NCBI GenBank assembly: GCA_003075315.1
Contig: QDFQ01000001.1
Coordinates: 496,001-560,000, forward strand
From: Arthrobacter sp. TPD3018
GTDB lineage: Bacteria; Pseudomonadota; Alphaproteobacteria; Sphingomonadales; Sphingomonadaceae
DNA length: 64,000 bases
Reading direction: 5' to 3'
Below, in pieces: positions 41,913 to 52,394 of the stretch (its first letter is position 1; the number at the start of each line of letters is the position of its first letter). Below the pieces are notes generated by a model. That model was not told the origin of the DNA and did not search any database. It saw only the letters and a list, made by a program, of their open reading frames with translations. A program made the position numbers and the translations under genes.

Positions 41913-42368
41913 TCAGCTCGCCGGGCGGCTCGCTGCCAACGCGGCATCGCTGGCGAGCTTGTCGACGCGTTCGTTGTCGGGGTGGCCGGCGTGGCCCTTC
42001 ACCCAGACCCATTCGATCTCGTGCTTCTGCGTTTCGGCGAACAGCGCCTGCCACAGTTCGGCATTCTTCACCGGCTTCTTGTCGGCGGTGCGCCAGCCGT
42101 TCTTGCGCCAGCCGTGGATCCAGCGGGTCAGGCCGTCCATCACATATTTGCTGTCGGTCGACAGGCGGATGCGGCATGGGCGGGTGAGGACGCGCAATGC
42201 CTCGATCGCGGCGGTCAGCTCCATGCGATTGTTCGTGGTGAGCGTCTCGCCGCCCGACAGCTCCTTTTCGTGCGTCCCGAAGCGCAGCAGCGCGCCCCAG
42301 CCGCCGGGGCCCGGATTGCCCTTGCACGCGCCGTCGGTGGCGATCTCGACGAGTTGCGGTTCGGTCAT
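41913..42368 (-). CDS. rnhA: Ribonuclease HI
   Basis: The 151-residue enzyme degrades RNA in RNA-DNA hybrids. The four acidic catalytic positions are visible: [49 protein letters not shown] and [12 protein letters not shown]. Its start overlaps the thrB stop by four bases, so the two are one transcript. Confidence 0.95.
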   Translation of the reverse strand: MTEPQLVEIATDGACKGNPGPGGWGALLRFGTHEKELSGGETLTTNNRMELTAAIEALRVLTRPCRIRLSTDSKYVMDGLTRWIHGWRKNGWRTADKKPVKNAELWQALFAETQKHEIEWVWVKGHAGHPDNERVDKLASDAALAASRPAS

Positions 42369-43318
42369 GCGAAAGCCTCCGGATGCGCGTCATACCAGTC
42401 GAGGCGGCGCAGATAAGCGAGTGGGTCCTTGCGCGTCACCAGCGCATCGGCCGGAGTATTGAGCCAGTCCCACGCGCGGGTCAGCAGAAACCGGATGCAC
42501 GCGCCCTTGGCCAGTACGGGCAGCGCGGCGCGCTCGTCGGCGGACAGGCCGAATGCCGCGTCGTAACCGGCGAGCACCGCGGAGCCGACGCCATCGAGCG
42601 GCGCGCCGATGGAATCGAAGGCCCAGGAGGTGTGCATCACCGCGACGTCATAGGCGCGGATGTCGTTGCAGGCGAAATAGAAATCGATGAGCCCGGTAAC
42701 CTGGTCGCCCAGCATCAGCACATTGTCGGGAAACAGATCGGCATGGATGACGCTGGTGGCGAGATCGCGCGGCCAGCCGGCCTCGACCGTCGCCAGCGCG
42801 GCGTCGATGCGGCCGTAGAGGCCGGGGGCGATGCCATCGAGGTCGCGACCGCAGCGGTCGAGCAACGGCCGCCAGTCGGCGATCCCCAGCGTGTTGCGCC
42901 GCTGCCCGGCGAAGTCGGCGACCGCGCCGTGCATCCGGCCGAGCGCGGCGCCAGCGGTGACCGCCTGTTGCGGCGTGGGGCGCGAGAGCGAGATGCCGGT
43001 TAGGAAGCGGATCAGGCAGGCGGGGCGGCCTTCCAGCGTCTGGATCGCGACGCCCTCGCGATCGGTGAGCGCCGGCGGCACCGGCAGACCGCGCGCGGCG
43101 AGGTGATCGAGCAGGGCGAGAAAGAAGGGCAGGTCGCCTGCGTCGACGCGCTTTTCGTACAGGGTCAGGATGAAGCGCGAGGTGGTCGTATCGACGAGGT
43201 AGTTGCTGTTCTCCACCCCTTCGGCGATGCCCTTGGCGGAGACGAGGTCGCCGACATCATCGTAGCGGCGCAGGAAGGCGTCGAGGGATTCGGCGGAAAC
43301 CTGCGTGTAGACGGCCAT
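42365..43318 (-). CDS. thrB: Homoserine kinase (choline-kinase-like ThrB)
   Basis: The 317-residue enzyme phosphorylates homoserine in threonine synthesis. It is the aminoglycoside-phosphotransferase-like type found in alphaproteobacteria: [40 protein letters not shown] with the catalytic Asp, and [20 protein letters not shown]. It lies downstream of ispH, with a composite repeat between them, and upstream of rnhA. Confidence 0.93.
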   Translation of the reverse strand: MAVYTQVSAESLDAFLRRYDDVGDLVSAKGIAEGVENSNYLVDTTTSRFILTLYEKRVDAGDLPFFLALLDHLAARGLPVPPALTDREGVAIQTLEGRPACLIRFLTGISLSRPTPQQAVTAGAALGRMHGAVADFAGQRRNTLGIADWRPLLDRCGRDLDGIAPGLYGRIDAALATVEAGWPRDLATSVIHADLFPDNVLMLGDQVTGLIDFYFACNDIRAYDVAVMHTSWAFDSIGAPLDGVGSAVLAGYDAAFGLSADERAALPVLAKGACIRFLLTRAWDWLNTPADALVTRKDPLAYLRRLDWYDAHPEAFA

Positions 43319-43339
43319 GGGCTTTCCGATCCTTCTTCG

Positions 43340-43425
43340 ACGCCACCCCGGGCCTGACCCAGGTTCCGCTTGAACACGGTGCGGATCGAAGAAGCGGGAC
43401 CCCGGGTCAAGCCCGGGGGTGACGA
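43340..43425. repeat. Composite inverted repeat between ispH and thrB
   Basis: The left unit has CGCCACCCCGGGCCTGACCC and the right unit CCCGGGTCAAGCCCGGGGG then TGACG. The outer left end has one mismatch from CGTCA. It fills the gap between two cotranscribed minus-strand genes. Confidence 0.8.
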
Positions 43426-43444
43426 TTCGGCGGGGCGCCGGCCG

Positions 43445-44425
43445 CTAGGCTGCGGCTTCCAGACCGCGGGGCAGCTTGAAGGCGATCGTCTCGCGCGTCG
43501 TCTCTTCCTCGCGCTCGGTGACGTCGTAACGGGTGGCGAGCAGGTCGACGAGTTCGCGCACGAGCTGTTCGGGCGCCGATGCGCCGGCGGTGATGCCGAG
43601 CGTGCCGACGCCGTCGAGGAACGACCAGTCGAGGTCGGCGGCACGCTGGATCAGGCGCGCGGGGATGCCCTCGCGCTCCGCCACCTCGACGAGGCGGACG
43701 GAGTTGGACGAATTGGGCGCGCCGATCACCAGCATCGCATCGCACTGGCCGGCGATCGCCTTCACCGCCGCCTGACGGTTCGAGGTGGCGTAGCAGATGT
43801 CTTCGCCGCGCGGCGCCTGCATCAGCGGGAAGCGGCGCTGGAGCGTCGCCACGACCGCTGCGGTATCGTCGACCGACAGCGTCGTCTGCGTCAGGAAGGC
43901 GAGGTTGGCGGGATCGGACGGCGTGAAGGCTTCGGCGTCCGCGACCGTTTCGATCAGCGACATCGCGCCTTCGGGCACCTGGCCGAACGTGCCGATCACC
44001 TCCGGGTGGCCGGCATGGCCGATGAAGACGATATGACGGCCGGAATCAACCAGCCGTTCGGCCTGGCGATGCACCTTCGACACCAGCGGGCAGGTCGCGT
44101 CGAGATAGGACAGGCCACGATCTTCGGCGGCGGCAGGCACCGATTTGGGTACGCCATGCGCGGAGAAGACGACGGGTACGCCGTCGGGCACCTGATCCAG
44201 TTCCTCGACGAAGATCGCGCCCTTCGCCTTCAGCGTGTCGACGACGAACTTGTTGTGGACGATCTCGTGCCGGACATAGACGGGCGCGCCGTGCTTTTCG
44301 ATCGCGAGTTCGACGATGCGGATCGCGCGGTCGACCCCGGCGCAGAAGCCGCGCGGCGCGGCGATCAGCAGGTCGAGCGGAAGCCGGGCGGTGCCGGCGG
44401 CGGCGTCTGCGGGGATGGAGGCCAT
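43445..44425 (-). CDS. ispH: 4-hydroxy-3-methylbut-2-enyl diphosphate reductase
   Basis: The 326-residue enzyme catalyses the last step of the MEP isoprenoid pathway. The three cysteines that hold the 4Fe-4S cluster appear in [30 protein letters not shown] and [15 protein letters not shown]. The start ATG is followed by a short alanine-rich lead before the conserved [15 protein letters not shown] block. It lies head-to-head with the lipoprotein gene. Confidence 0.95.
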   Translation of the reverse strand: MASIPADAAAGTARLPLDLLIAAPRGFCAGVDRAIRIVELAIEKHGAPVYVRHEIVHNKFVVDTLKAKGAIFVEELDQVPDGVPVVFSAHGVPKSVPAAAEDRGLSYLDATCPLVSKVHRQAERLVDSGRHIVFIGHAGHPEVIGTFGQVPEGAMSLIETVADAEAFTPSDPANLAFLTQTTLSVDDTAAVVATLQRRFPLMQAPRGEDICYATSNRQAAVKAIAGQCDAMLVIGAPNSSNSVRLVEVAEREGIPARLIQRAADLDWSFLDGVGTLGITAGASAPEQLVRELVDLLATRYDVTEREEETTRETIAFKLPRGLEAAA

Positions 44426-44541
44426 GTCCTGCCGCTTACGCGATTGCTTGCGCGCGCGAAAGGCGGTTCCTATGGTGCGCGCCGCAACGCCGGCCCCGCG
44501 CCGGCGCTGGTCCTGCTCGTTCGACAAAGGTACGCGTCCTC

Positions 44542-45177
44542 GTGAAAACCCCGGCAATCGGCCTTTGCGCCCTCGCGTTGATCCTGTCCGGTTGCGCGGG
44601 CAAGGGCGAGATCGTGGAAGGCGGCATCACCGCCGTGCGTTCGGCCTGCCCGACGGTGGGCGTCGCGGCGGGCACGGGCGACATCACACTGTTCGATCCG
44701 GCGACCAGCCGCGACGAGAATGCGATCGACGTCGTCGCGAACATGACGCACGTCCGCGGCACCTGCGCGGACGTGGGCGACGACATCAACACGACGATCA
44801 CCTTCGACGTGCTCGCCCGCCGTGCCCGCGCGGATGCGGCGCGTGACGTGACGCTGCCTTACTATATCGCGATCGTGCGCGGTGGCACGGCGGTGACGGC
44901 GAAGCGGAAGGGAACGGTGACGGTGCATTTCGACGCCGGCCAGACCCGCGCGCAGGCGAGCGGCACGGCATCGACCACGATCGGTCGCGCCGCGGCGACG
45001 CTGCCGGAGTCGGTGCGTGAGGAACTGACCAAGAAGCGCAAGGCGGGCGACGAGGATGCCGCCGTCGATCCGCTGACCAAGCCCGAAGTGCGCAGCGCCG
45101 TGCTGCGCGCGACGTTCGAGGCGCTCGTCGGCTTCCAGCTGACCGACGACCAGCTGAAGTATAACGCGCAGCGGTAA
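44542..45177 (+). CDS. Lipoprotein of unknown function
   Basis: The 211-residue protein (GTG start) has a lipoprotein signal ([20 protein letters not shown], lipobox LSGC) and no other membrane segment. The mature part has repeated strand-like segments such as [20 protein letters not shown] and [20 protein letters not shown], so it may be a beta-sandwich envelope protein. I do not recognise its family. It is followed by a composite repeat and then the glycine riboswitch. Confidence 0.7.
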   Translation: MKTPAIGLCALALILSGCAGKGEIVEGGITAVRSACPTVGVAAGTGDITLFDPATSRDENAIDVVANMTHVRGTCADVGDDINTTITFDVLARRARADAARDVTLPYYIAIVRGGTAVTAKRKGTVTVHFDAGQTRAQASGTASTTIGRAAATLPESVREELTKKRKAGDEDAAVDPLTKPEVRSAVLRATFEALVGFQLTDDQLKYNAQR

Positions 45178-45200
45178 GAGGGCGGTTGCCACCTTACCGT

Positions 45201-45307
45201 CGTCACCCCGGACGTGTTCCGGGGTCCACCGGCGGCGAGGGGGGTGTTTCCAGCCTCTTGCCTTTCCTCCGCGGCCCGGTGGACCCCGGAACACGTCCGG
45301 GGTGACG
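45201..45307. repeat. Composite inverted repeat before the glycine riboswitch
   Basis: The left unit begins CGTCACCCCGGACGTGTTCC and the right unit ends CACGTCCGGGGTGACGG, with about 50 bases between. The rest of the 500-base gap after the lipoprotein gene holds the riboswitch. Confidence 0.85.
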
Positions 45308-45431
45308 GGGGAGATGGGGCGGTCGTCTCGCTCACCCAACTTGGCTCGAGCGGCCGCTTTCTCAATTGACTAAACCGGCCTCGCTCGCCAGAGCGGCGCA
45401 TGTCGATGGCGGTGCGAACCGTCATGGGCAT

Positions 45432-45610
45432 GCGCGGGAGAGAGCCCTTCACGAAAGGGGCCGCCGAAGGAGCAACCACCCCGGAATCTCTCAGGCAAAC
45501 GGACCGCGCAGGCCTTATCGATACTCTGGAAAGCGCCCCTTCTAGGGGCCACCGAAGGGGTAAGCCGGCGGTGCCGGCGAAAGCTCTCAGGTTCCCGTGA
45601 CAGAGGGGGT
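45432..45610 (+). promoter_or_regulatory. Tandem glycine riboswitch
   Basis: Two aptamer-like blocks occur in order: the first with GGGAGAG, GCCGCCGAAGGAGCAA and TCTCTCAGGCAAACGGACC, the second with GCCACCGAAGGGGTAAG and AGCTCTCAGGTTCCCGTGACAG. These are the conserved segments of the two-aptamer glycine riboswitch, with a short linker. It lies about 70 bases before gcvT and would raise cleavage-system expression when glycine is plentiful. Confidence 0.92.
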
Positions 45611-45678
45611 TCGACGGATCGTGACGGCGGGTACGCCCCCGCGGGAACGGTCGCGTGGCCTTGATCTGGAGACGGTTG

Positions 45679-46887
45679 ATGAGCGAGACGCTGACGGAAA
45701 CCCTGCCCGACCCGCTCGATGGGATCGAAGAGGGCGACGAACCCGCCATCCTGCACCTGCCGCTCGACGCATGGCACCGCGCCCGCGGCGGCCGCATGGT
45801 GCCGTTCGCCGGCTACGAAATGCCCGTCCAGTATGAAGGCATCATGGCCGAGCATCTGTGGGTGCGCGACTCGGCCGGTCTGTTCGACGTCAGCCACATG
45901 GGGCAGGTGACGCTGACCGGGGACGGCCTGGATGCGGCGGTGATCGCCAAGGCGCTGGAAGCGGTGCTGCCGGGCGACATCGCCGGCCTGGCGCCAACCA
46001 AGATCCGCTATTCGCTGCTGCTGAACGACGAGGGCGGCATCCTCGACGATTTGATGGTGACGACGCTACCGGCAGAAGGCGCGCATCCGTTCGGCGAGGC
46101 GAGCCATTATGTCGTCGTCAACGGCGCGACCAAATATGACGACCTCGCCTATCTGCTCGACGTGCTGCCCGACGACGTGACGCTCAACCTGATGGACGAG
46201 CAGGCGCTGCTCGCGGTGCAGGGGCCGAAGGCGGTCGAAGCGGTCGCGCGGCTGGTGCCGGGTGTCGAGCGCCTCGTGTTCATGACCGCGGGTGCGTTCG
46301 AATGGAACGGCCATGCGCTATGGATCAGCCGCTCGGGCTACACGGGTGAAGATGGCGTCGAGATTTCGATCCCGGCCGAGGCGGCTGGAGCTTTCGCCGA
46401 TGCCCTGTGCGAGCAGCCTGAGGTGAAGCCGATCGGGCTCGGCGCGCGCGATTCGCTGCGGCTCGAAGCCGGTCTGCCGCTCTACGGTCACGACCTCGAT
46501 CCCGAAACGACGCCGGTAATGGCGGACCTGGGCTTTGCGCTGTCGAAGCGGCGTCGCGAGGCGGGCGACTTTGCCGGGGCGGCCCGCATCCTCGCCGAGC
46601 GCGAGAGCGGTGCGGCGGTGAAGCGCGTCGGCCTGTCGGTCGCCGGGCGCCAGCCGGTGCGCGAGGGTGCGAGCGTCGTCGACGCCGATGGCGCGGTGAT
46701 CGGCCGCGTCACCAGCGGCGGCTTCGCCCCCAGCGTCGGCGCGCCGATCGCGATGGCCTATATCCCCGCCGACCTGGCGAGCGCCGGCACCGCCGTTCGT
46801 CTCGTCCAGCGCGGCAAGATCCATGAGGGCATTGTCACCCCGATGCCCTTCGTTCCCCACCGCTATGTCCGCGCAGGAGGCAAGTGA
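45679..46887 (+). CDS. gcvT: Glycine cleavage system T protein (aminomethyltransferase)
   Basis: The 402-residue protein transfers the methylene group from the lipoyl arm to tetrahydrofolate. It has the GcvT pattern [33 protein letters not shown] and [21 protein letters not shown] Shine-Dalgarno GGAG precedes the ATG. It is the first gene after the glycine riboswitch, and gcvH follows one base after its stop. Confidence 0.95.
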   Translation: MSETLTETLPDPLDGIEEGDEPAILHLPLDAWHRARGGRMVPFAGYEMPVQYEGIMAEHLWVRDSAGLFDVSHMGQVTLTGDGLDAAVIAKALEAVLPGDIAGLAPTKIRYSLLLNDEGGILDDLMVTTLPAEGAHPFGEASHYVVVNGATKYDDLAYLLDVLPDDVTLNLMDEQALLAVQGPKAVEAVARLVPGVERLVFMTAGAFEWNGHALWISRSGYTGEDGVEISIPAEAAGAFADALCEQPEVKPIGLGARDSLRLEAGLPLYGHDLDPETTPVMADLGFALSKRRREAGDFAGAARILAERESGAAVKRVGLSVAGRQPVREGASVVDADGAVIGRVTSGGFAPSVGAPIAMAYIPADLASAGTAVRLVQRGKIHEGIVTPMPFVPHRYVRAGGK

Positions 46888-46888
46888 G

Positions 46889-47260
46889 ATGAGCCGTTAC
46901 TTCACCGAAGATCATGAATGGGTCGACGTCGATGGCGACATCGGCACGGTCGGCATTTCGGAATATGCGCAGAGCCAGCTGGGCGACATCGTGTTCGTCG
47001 ACGTTCCGGAAGACGGCAAGGCGCTGTCGAAGGGCGACGAGGCGGCGGTAGTCGAATCGGTGAAGGCGGCGTCGGACGTCTATTCGCCGGTGTCGGGCAA
47101 CGTGCTGGAAGGCAACAGCCAGCTCGCCGACGATCCCAGCCTCGTCAATTCGGACGCCGAGGGCGAGGGCTGGTTCTTCAAGATCACGCTGAGCGATCCG
47201 TCGGAGCTGGAAACGCTGATGGACGAGACCGCCTACGAAGCGTTCGTCGCGAAGCTGTAA
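46889..47260 (+). CDS. gcvH: Glycine cleavage system H protein
   Basis: The 123-residue lipoyl carrier protein has the lipoylation lysine in [18 protein letters not shown], preceded by the family start [20 protein letters not shown]. It shuttles the aminomethyl group between P, T and L proteins. AGGAGG lies just upstream. It starts one base after the gcvT stop. Confidence 0.96.
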   Translation: MSRYFTEDHEWVDVDGDIGTVGISEYAQSQLGDIVFVDVPEDGKALSKGDEAAVVESVKAASDVYSPVSGNVLEGNSQLADDPSLVNSDAEGEGWFFKITLSDPSELETLMDETAYEAFVAKL

Positions 47261-47267
47261 AGATTAG

Positions 47268-47347
47268 CGTCATGCCAGCGCATGCTGGCATCTCGTGCCG
47301 CGGGCGCGCGCTTGTGGACGGAGACCCCAGCCTTCGCTGGGGTGACG
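47268..47347. repeat. Composite inverted repeat within the gcv operon
   Basis: The left unit GCGTCATGCCAGCGCATGCT is matched by the right unit AGCCTTCGCTGGGGTGACGC. It lies between gcvH and gcvPA and would form a hairpin in the operon transcript. Confidence 0.8.
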
Positions 47348-47367
47348 CTTTCCGCCAAGGATCATAG

Positions 47368-48726
47368 ATGCGCTACCTGCCGCTTACCCAAACCGACCGT
47401 GAGGCGATGCTGTCCGTCATCGGCGCCGCCAGCATCGACGATCTGTTCGTCGATGTGCCCGAGGCTGCCCGGCTCGACGGCCCCGTCCATGGCCTGCCCA
47501 ATCACGCCACCGAACTTGCGGTCGAGCGGCATATGGCCAAGCTCGCGCGGGCGAATACGGTTGCGGGCGAGGTGCCCTTCTTCCTCGGCGCGGGCGCGTA
47601 TCGGCATCATGTGCCCGCGACGGTCGATCACCTGATCCAGCGCGGCGAGTTCCTGACTGCCTATACGCCGTACCAGCCCGAGATCGCGCAGGGCACGTTG
47701 CAGATGCTGTTCGAGTTCCAGACGCAGGTCGCGCGCCTGCTCGGCACCGATGTCGCCAATGCGTCGATGTACGACGGCTCGACCGCCTGCTGGGAAGCAA
47801 TCGGCATGGCGCGGCGCATCACCAAGCGCGGCAAGGCGATCCTGTCGGCGGGTCTGCACCCGCATTACGTCAGCGTCGCCAAGACGATGGCGAAGTACAC
47901 CGGCGATACGCTGGACACGACGACGCCCTGGCTGACCGGCGAGATGGATATCGATCGGCTGATCGAGAAGATCGACGGCGATACGTCGTGCGTCGTCGTG
48001 CAATATCCGGATATCCTGGGCCGCATCGCCGACCTGACGCCGCTCGCCGACGCCTGCCACAAGAACAAGGCGCTGCTCATCGCAGTCGTCACCGAGCCGG
48101 TCGCGATGGGCGCGATCCGTTCGCCGGGCGAGATGGACGCCGATATCGTCGTTGGCGAAGGCCAGTCCTTGGGCGTCGGCCTCCAGTTCGGCGGTCCGTA
48201 CGTCGGGCTGATGGGCTGCAAAGAGAAGTATATCCGCCAGATGCCGGGTCGCTTCTGCGGCGAGACGGTGGACGCCGTCGGCAAGCGTGGCTTCGTGCTG
48301 ACGCTGTCGACGCGCGAACAGCATATCCGTCGCGAAAAGGCGACGTCGAACATCTGCACCAATTCGGGCCTGTGCGCGCTCGCCTTCTCGATCCACATGA
48401 CGCTGCTCGGCGAAGCGGGCCTCCGCCGGCTAGCGGCGATCAACCATGCCGGCGCGTGCCGCGCGGCGGATCGTCTGGCCAAGGTGCCGGGCGTCGAGCT
48501 GGTGACGCAGAGCTTCTTCAACGAATTCACGCTGAAGCTGCCAAAGGAAGCGCGTCCCGTCGTGCGCACGCTCGCCGATCGCGGCATCCTGGCGGGCGTG
48601 TCGCTCGGCCGGCTGTATCCGGGCGAGGACGCCCTCGCCAACGGACTGATCGTCGCGATCACCGAAACGACGACCGCGGAGGACGTCGAAACCTTTGCCG
48701 CCGCACTCGAGGAGGTCCTGGCATGA
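47368..48726 (+). CDS. gcvPA: Glycine dehydrogenase (decarboxylating) subunit 1
   Basis: The 452-residue protein is the N-terminal half of P protein, made as a separate subunit: [40 protein letters not shown] and [20 protein letters not shown] are conserved. It works with the B subunit to decarboxylate glycine using pyridoxal phosphate. Its stop overlaps the gcvPB start (ATGA). Confidence 0.95.
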   Translation: MRYLPLTQTDREAMLSVIGAASIDDLFVDVPEAARLDGPVHGLPNHATELAVERHMAKLARANTVAGEVPFFLGAGAYRHHVPATVDHLIQRGEFLTAYTPYQPEIAQGTLQMLFEFQTQVARLLGTDVANASMYDGSTACWEAIGMARRITKRGKAILSAGLHPHYVSVAKTMAKYTGDTLDTTTPWLTGEMDIDRLIEKIDGDTSCVVVQYPDILGRIADLTPLADACHKNKALLIAVVTEPVAMGAIRSPGEMDADIVVGEGQSLGVGLQFGGPYVGLMGCKEKYIRQMPGRFCGETVDAVGKRGFVLTLSTREQHIRREKATSNICTNSGLCALAFSIHMTLLGEAGLRRLAAINHAGACRAADRLAKVPGVELVTQSFFNEFTLKLPKEARPVVRTLADRGILAGVSLGRLYPGEDALANGLIVAITETTTAEDVETFAAALEEVLA

Positions 48727-50294
48727 GCATCAACCAGAGCGGCTGGCGCCCCGAGATGACCGCGCGCGACGGCGCGGCGGGTCAGACCTTTACGGGAAAT
48801 CGCGCGCTGATGCTGGAAGAGCCGTTGATCTTCGAGATCGGCTCGACCGAGACGACCGGCGTCGATTTTCCCGAGGGCGACGTCGCGGGCTCGCGGCTGG
48901 GTGACCTGACGCGCAAGGCCGCGATCGGGCTTCCGGGCCTCGCCGAGCCGGAAACGATCCGCCACTATACGCGGCTCAGCCGGCAGAATTACGCGATCGA
49001 CCTGGGGCTGTTCCCGCTCGGTTCGTGCACGATGAAGCACAATCCGCGCCTGAACGAACGCGTCGCGCGGATGCCGGGCTTTGCCGACGTCCATCCCTTG
49101 CAGCCGGTCGACACCGTGCAGGGCGCGCTGGGCGTCATCAACGAACTGGCGGTGTGGCTGATCAAGCTGACCGGCATGTACGGCGTTGCGATGAGCCCCA
49201 AGGCGGGCGCGCATGGCGAACTGTGCGGCATCCTGTGCATCAAGGCGGCGCTGGAAAAGCGCGGCGAAGGGCATCGCAAGGTCGTGCTGGTGCCGGAATC
49301 GGCGCACGGCACCAATCCGGCGACCGCCGCCTTTGCGGGCTTCACCGTCGAGGACATTCCCGCGACGCCGGATGGCCGCATCGACACCGCGGCACTGGAA
49401 GCGCGGCTGGGGCCGGACGTGGCGGCGGTGATGATCACCAACCCCAACACCTGCGGTCTGTTCGAACGCGACCTGAAGCGCATCTCTGACGCGGTGCATG
49501 CGGCGGGTGGCTACGTCTATTGCGACGGCGCGAACTTCAACGCGATCGTCGGGCGGGTGCGTCCGGGCGATCTGGGCGTCGATGCGATGCACATCAACCT
49601 GCACAAGACCTTCTCGACGCCGCACGGCGGCGGCGGGCCCGGGTCTGGGCCGGTGGTGTTGTCCGAAGCGCTGGCGCCGTTCGGGCCGCTGCCCTTCACC
49701 GCGCGGATGGCCGATGGTCATATCCAGCTGATCGAGGAAGAGACGGCGGGCGACGACCATCCCGACACGTTCGGGCGGATGACCGCGTTCCACGGCCAGA
49801 TGGGGATGTTCACCCGGGCGCTGACCTATATCCTTAGCCATGGTGCCGATGGGCTGAAGCAGGTCGCCGAAGACGCGGTGCTCAACGCCAATTACGTGCT
49901 GCGCAGCCTGGAGGGCACGCTCGACGCGCCGTTCGCAAAGGCGGGGCCGTGTATGCACGAGGCGATCTTCAGCGACGCCAACCTTGCCGACGGCTTCTCA
50001 ACGCTCGACGTTGCCAAGGGGCTGATCGATGAGGGCTTCCACCCGATGACGGTCTACTTCCCGCTCGTCGTCCATGGCGCGATGCTGGTGGAGCCGACCG
50101 AGACTGAATCGAAGGCGGCGCTCGACCAGTTCATCGGCGCGCTGCGCAGCGTGGCGGAGCGGGCGAAGGCGGGCGATGCCAGCCTGAAGACCGCGCCACA
50201 CTTCGCGCCCCGAGCCCGTCTCGATGAGACGCTGGCGGCGCGCAAGCCGGTGCTGGTGTGGAAGGAGCAGCCGCTGGCGGCGGCGGCGGAGTAA
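48723..50294 (+). CDS. gcvPB: Glycine dehydrogenase (decarboxylating) subunit 2
   Basis: The 523-residue PLP-binding subunit has the conserved [30 protein letters not shown] and the PLP lysine region [20 protein letters not shown]. Splitting of P protein into A and B is known in many bacteria. It is the last gene of the riboswitch-controlled operon. Confidence 0.95.
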   Translation: MSINQSGWRPEMTARDGAAGQTFTGNRALMLEEPLIFEIGSTETTGVDFPEGDVAGSRLGDLTRKAAIGLPGLAEPETIRHYTRLSRQNYAIDLGLFPLGSCTMKHNPRLNERVARMPGFADVHPLQPVDTVQGALGVINELAVWLIKLTGMYGVAMSPKAGAHGELCGILCIKAALEKRGEGHRKVVLVPESAHGTNPATAAFAGFTVEDIPATPDGRIDTAALEARLGPDVAAVMITNPNTCGLFERDLKRISDAVHAAGGYVYCDGANFNAIVGRVRPGDLGVDAMHINLHKTFSTPHGGGGPGSGPVVLSEALAPFGPLPFTARMADGHIQLIEEETAGDDHPDTFGRMTAFHGQMGMFTRALTYILSHGADGLKQVAEDAVLNANYVLRSLEGTLDAPFAKAGPCMHEAIFSDANLADGFSTLDVAKGLIDEGFHPMTVYFPLVVHGAMLVEPTETESKAALDQFIGALRSVAERAKAGDASLKTAPHFAPRARLDETLAARKPVLVWKEQPLAAAAE

Positions 50295-50362
50295 CGGCTT
50301 CTCCTCTTCCGTCAGGTCCTTGCCCTCGCTACCCTTCGCCCGAACAGGGGCAGGGGTAGCGT

Positions 50363-50866
50363 ATGCAGGCACATCAGGCGGGCGGCTGGATCAGCTATGC
50401 GATCCCGTTCGTCATGATCGCGATCGTCGTGGCGGTTCGGTGGAGGCGGATGAGCCGCGTGACGCCGCTGAAACTGGAGCGGCTGTGGATGCTGCCCGCT
50501 GCCTATGCCGCGCTCGTCGTCTTCGCCTTCTCGATGCATCCGCCCAAGGGGCTGGCGTGGCTTTTCTGCCTGCTGGCGCTGGGGCTTGGTGCGGCGCTGG
50601 GCTGGCAGCGGGGTAAGATGATGCGGATCATGTTCGATCCCGAAACGCATCGGCTGAACCAGACGTCGTCGCCCGCCGCGCTGCTGTTCATCGTCGTCCT
50701 GCTCGTCGTGCGCAGCGGGGCGCGGGGGGCGATGAGCTATAGCGGCGGCGCGTTCGATCCGATGGCGGCGACCGACGTGCTGATGGCACTGGCGCTGGGC
50801 CTGTTCGCGGCGCAGCGGCTGGAGATGTACCTGCGCGGCAAGCGCATGCTCGAGGCGGCGCGCTAA
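50363..50866 (+). CDS. CcdC/DUF1453-like membrane protein
   Basis: The 167-residue protein has four to five membrane helices (AIPFVMIAIVVAVRW, MLPAAYAALVVFAF, LAWLFCLLALGLGAALGW, ALLFIVVLLVVRSG, VLMALALGLFAAQR) and the KMMRIMFDPETHRLNQTSSP loop seen in CcdC-like/DUF1453 proteins. The function is unknown. It ends four bases inside the convergent cyclase gene. Confidence 0.75.
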   Translation: MQAHQAGGWISYAIPFVMIAIVVAVRWRRMSRVTPLKLERLWMLPAAYAALVVFAFSMHPPKGLAWLFCLLALGLGAALGWQRGKMMRIMFDPETHRLNQTSSPAALLFIVVLLVVRSGARGAMSYSGGAFDPMAATDVLMALALGLFAAQRLEMYLRGKRMLEAAR

Positions 50867-52332
50867 CCCGCGCGCCGTTGCGCCGCGGGCGTGCGGCCGA
50901 TGCGCTTCCGCTTTTCGGCGTAGAGCATCGCATCGGCGCGGCGGGCGAAGTCGCGCAGCGAATGGCAGTCGGTGTCGAACATCGCATAGCCGATCGACCC
51001 CGCGCTCGTCATCGTGATGCCGCCGGCGCTGACGGGAACGCGCAGCGCGGCTTCCAGGCCGCGGCACAGCTGTTCCGGGTCGGCGATCAGCGCGGGCGCG
51101 GTGACGATCAGCGCGAATTCGTCGCCGCCGATCCGCGCCGCGAAACAGTCGCGCAGCCACGGCTGGGTCAGCGCCGCGCCGGTCAGACGCAGCACGTCGT
51201 CGCCCGCGTCATGGCCGAGCGCGTCGTTGATCGCCTTGAACCCGTCGAGATCGATCAGCATCAGCATCAGCGCGCTGCCGTCGGCGCGGGCGCGTGTCAT
51301 CGCCGCATCGAGCTCACGGTCGAAGGCGGCGCGGTTGGCGATGCCGGTCAGCGCGTCGGTGTCGGCCGAGCGGCGCAGCTGCGTTTCCAGGCGATGGCGT
51401 TCGGTGATGTCCTGGAACACGCCGACCAGCGCCTGGACGCTGCCGTCCTCACCACGCTCCGCCTCACCCGCCGCGCGGACCCGCAGCACGCGCCCATCGG
51501 CGGTATGGAGTTCCGATTCGAGATCGAAGGGCTCGCCGGTCCGGATCGTATGCTCGATCGTCGACGACACATGATCGCGGACATGCGGCGGATAATAATC
51601 GAGCGCCTTGCTAAGCGGGGGCTGGTCGCCCGTCGGCACGCCGTGGATGCGAAAGACGTTTTCCGACCATTCGAGCTGCGAGTCGCCGAGCGACAGGCGC
51701 CACGATCCGATGCGTGCGATGCGTTCGGCCTGGCGGAAGATCTTGTCCTGCCGTGCATGCTCGCGGACCAGCTGCTCGCCGGTCGTCGCGATGCGGATCG
51801 CCTCCATCGCGTTCCGCCGCGCGGCGATGAGCACCTCGGCCAGCGTCGCGAGGTGGCGCAGCGCCGCTTCGCCCGCGGCATTGAGCGAGCGCGGCGTGGC
51901 ATCGAGCACGCACAACGTCCCGATCGGCTGCGTCACGCCATGGCCGTCGACGACATGGATCGGGACGCCGGCATAGAAGCGGTGGCCCGCGTCGGTCACC
52001 ACGGGGCTGGTGCGATATTGCGCATCCAGCGTCATGTCGGTGATGACCATCAGTTCGTTGCGTTGCACGGTGCGGTCGCACATCGCGACGTCGCGCCCGA
52101 GTTCGTTCGGGCCGGGCGCGTTCATCGCCTTGACCCAGATCCGGTCGCGATCGACGAGGCTGAGCAATGCGGTGGGGCAGCCGAGGAGGTCGGCGGCCAG
52201 CGCGACGACCGCGTCGAATTCGCGTTCGGGCTCGCTGTCGAGCAGGTTGAGCGCATGGAGCGCTGCCAGACGACCGGCTTCGTCATAGGCCGCCTGTGGG
52301 GGAAGGACAGCATCGTTCATGAAATTTGCCAT
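50863..52332 (-). CDS. GAF-PAS-GGDEF diguanylate cyclase
   Basis: The 489-residue protein has a GAF domain (about 25-170; ALLSLVDRDRIWVKAM), a PAS domain with PAC motif (about 200-310; LRVRAAGEAERGEDGSV) and a C-terminal GGDEF domain (about 325-480) with the intact active-site motif ARIGGDEFALIV. It should synthesise cyclic di-GMP in response to a bound ligand. No EAL domain follows. The start at MANFMN was chosen because upstream residues are arginine/proline-rich shadow. Confidence 0.93.
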   Translation of the reverse strand: MANFMNDAVLPPQAAYDEAGRLAALHALNLLDSEPEREFDAVVALAADLLGCPTALLSLVDRDRIWVKAMNAPGPNELGRDVAMCDRTVQRNELMVITDMTLDAQYRTSPVVTDAGHRFYAGVPIHVVDGHGVTQPIGTLCVLDATPRSLNAAGEAALRHLATLAEVLIAARRNAMEAIRIATTGEQLVREHARQDKIFRQAERIARIGSWRLSLGDSQLEWSENVFRIHGVPTGDQPPLSKALDYYPPHVRDHVSSTIEHTIRTGEPFDLESELHTADGRVLRVRAAGEAERGEDGSVQALVGVFQDITERHRLETQLRRSADTDALTGIANRAAFDRELDAAMTRARADGSALMLMLIDLDGFKAINDALGHDAGDDVLRLTGAALTQPWLRDCFAARIGGDEFALIVTAPALIADPEQLCRGLEAALRVPVSAGGITMTSAGSIGYAMFDTDCHSLRDFARRADAMLYAEKRKRIGRTPAAQRRAG

Positions 52333-52394
52333 GCCACTCAAGGTCTTAAAATGTCCTTCCCTCACAGGCCGGTCCGAGCCACAACCGCGACGGA

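Noticed and set aside
47865..49958. Long minus-strand open frame opposite gcvPA/gcvPB
   Set aside because: The plus-strand genes are complete glycine dehydrogenase subunits; the reverse frame shows only GC-driven composition.
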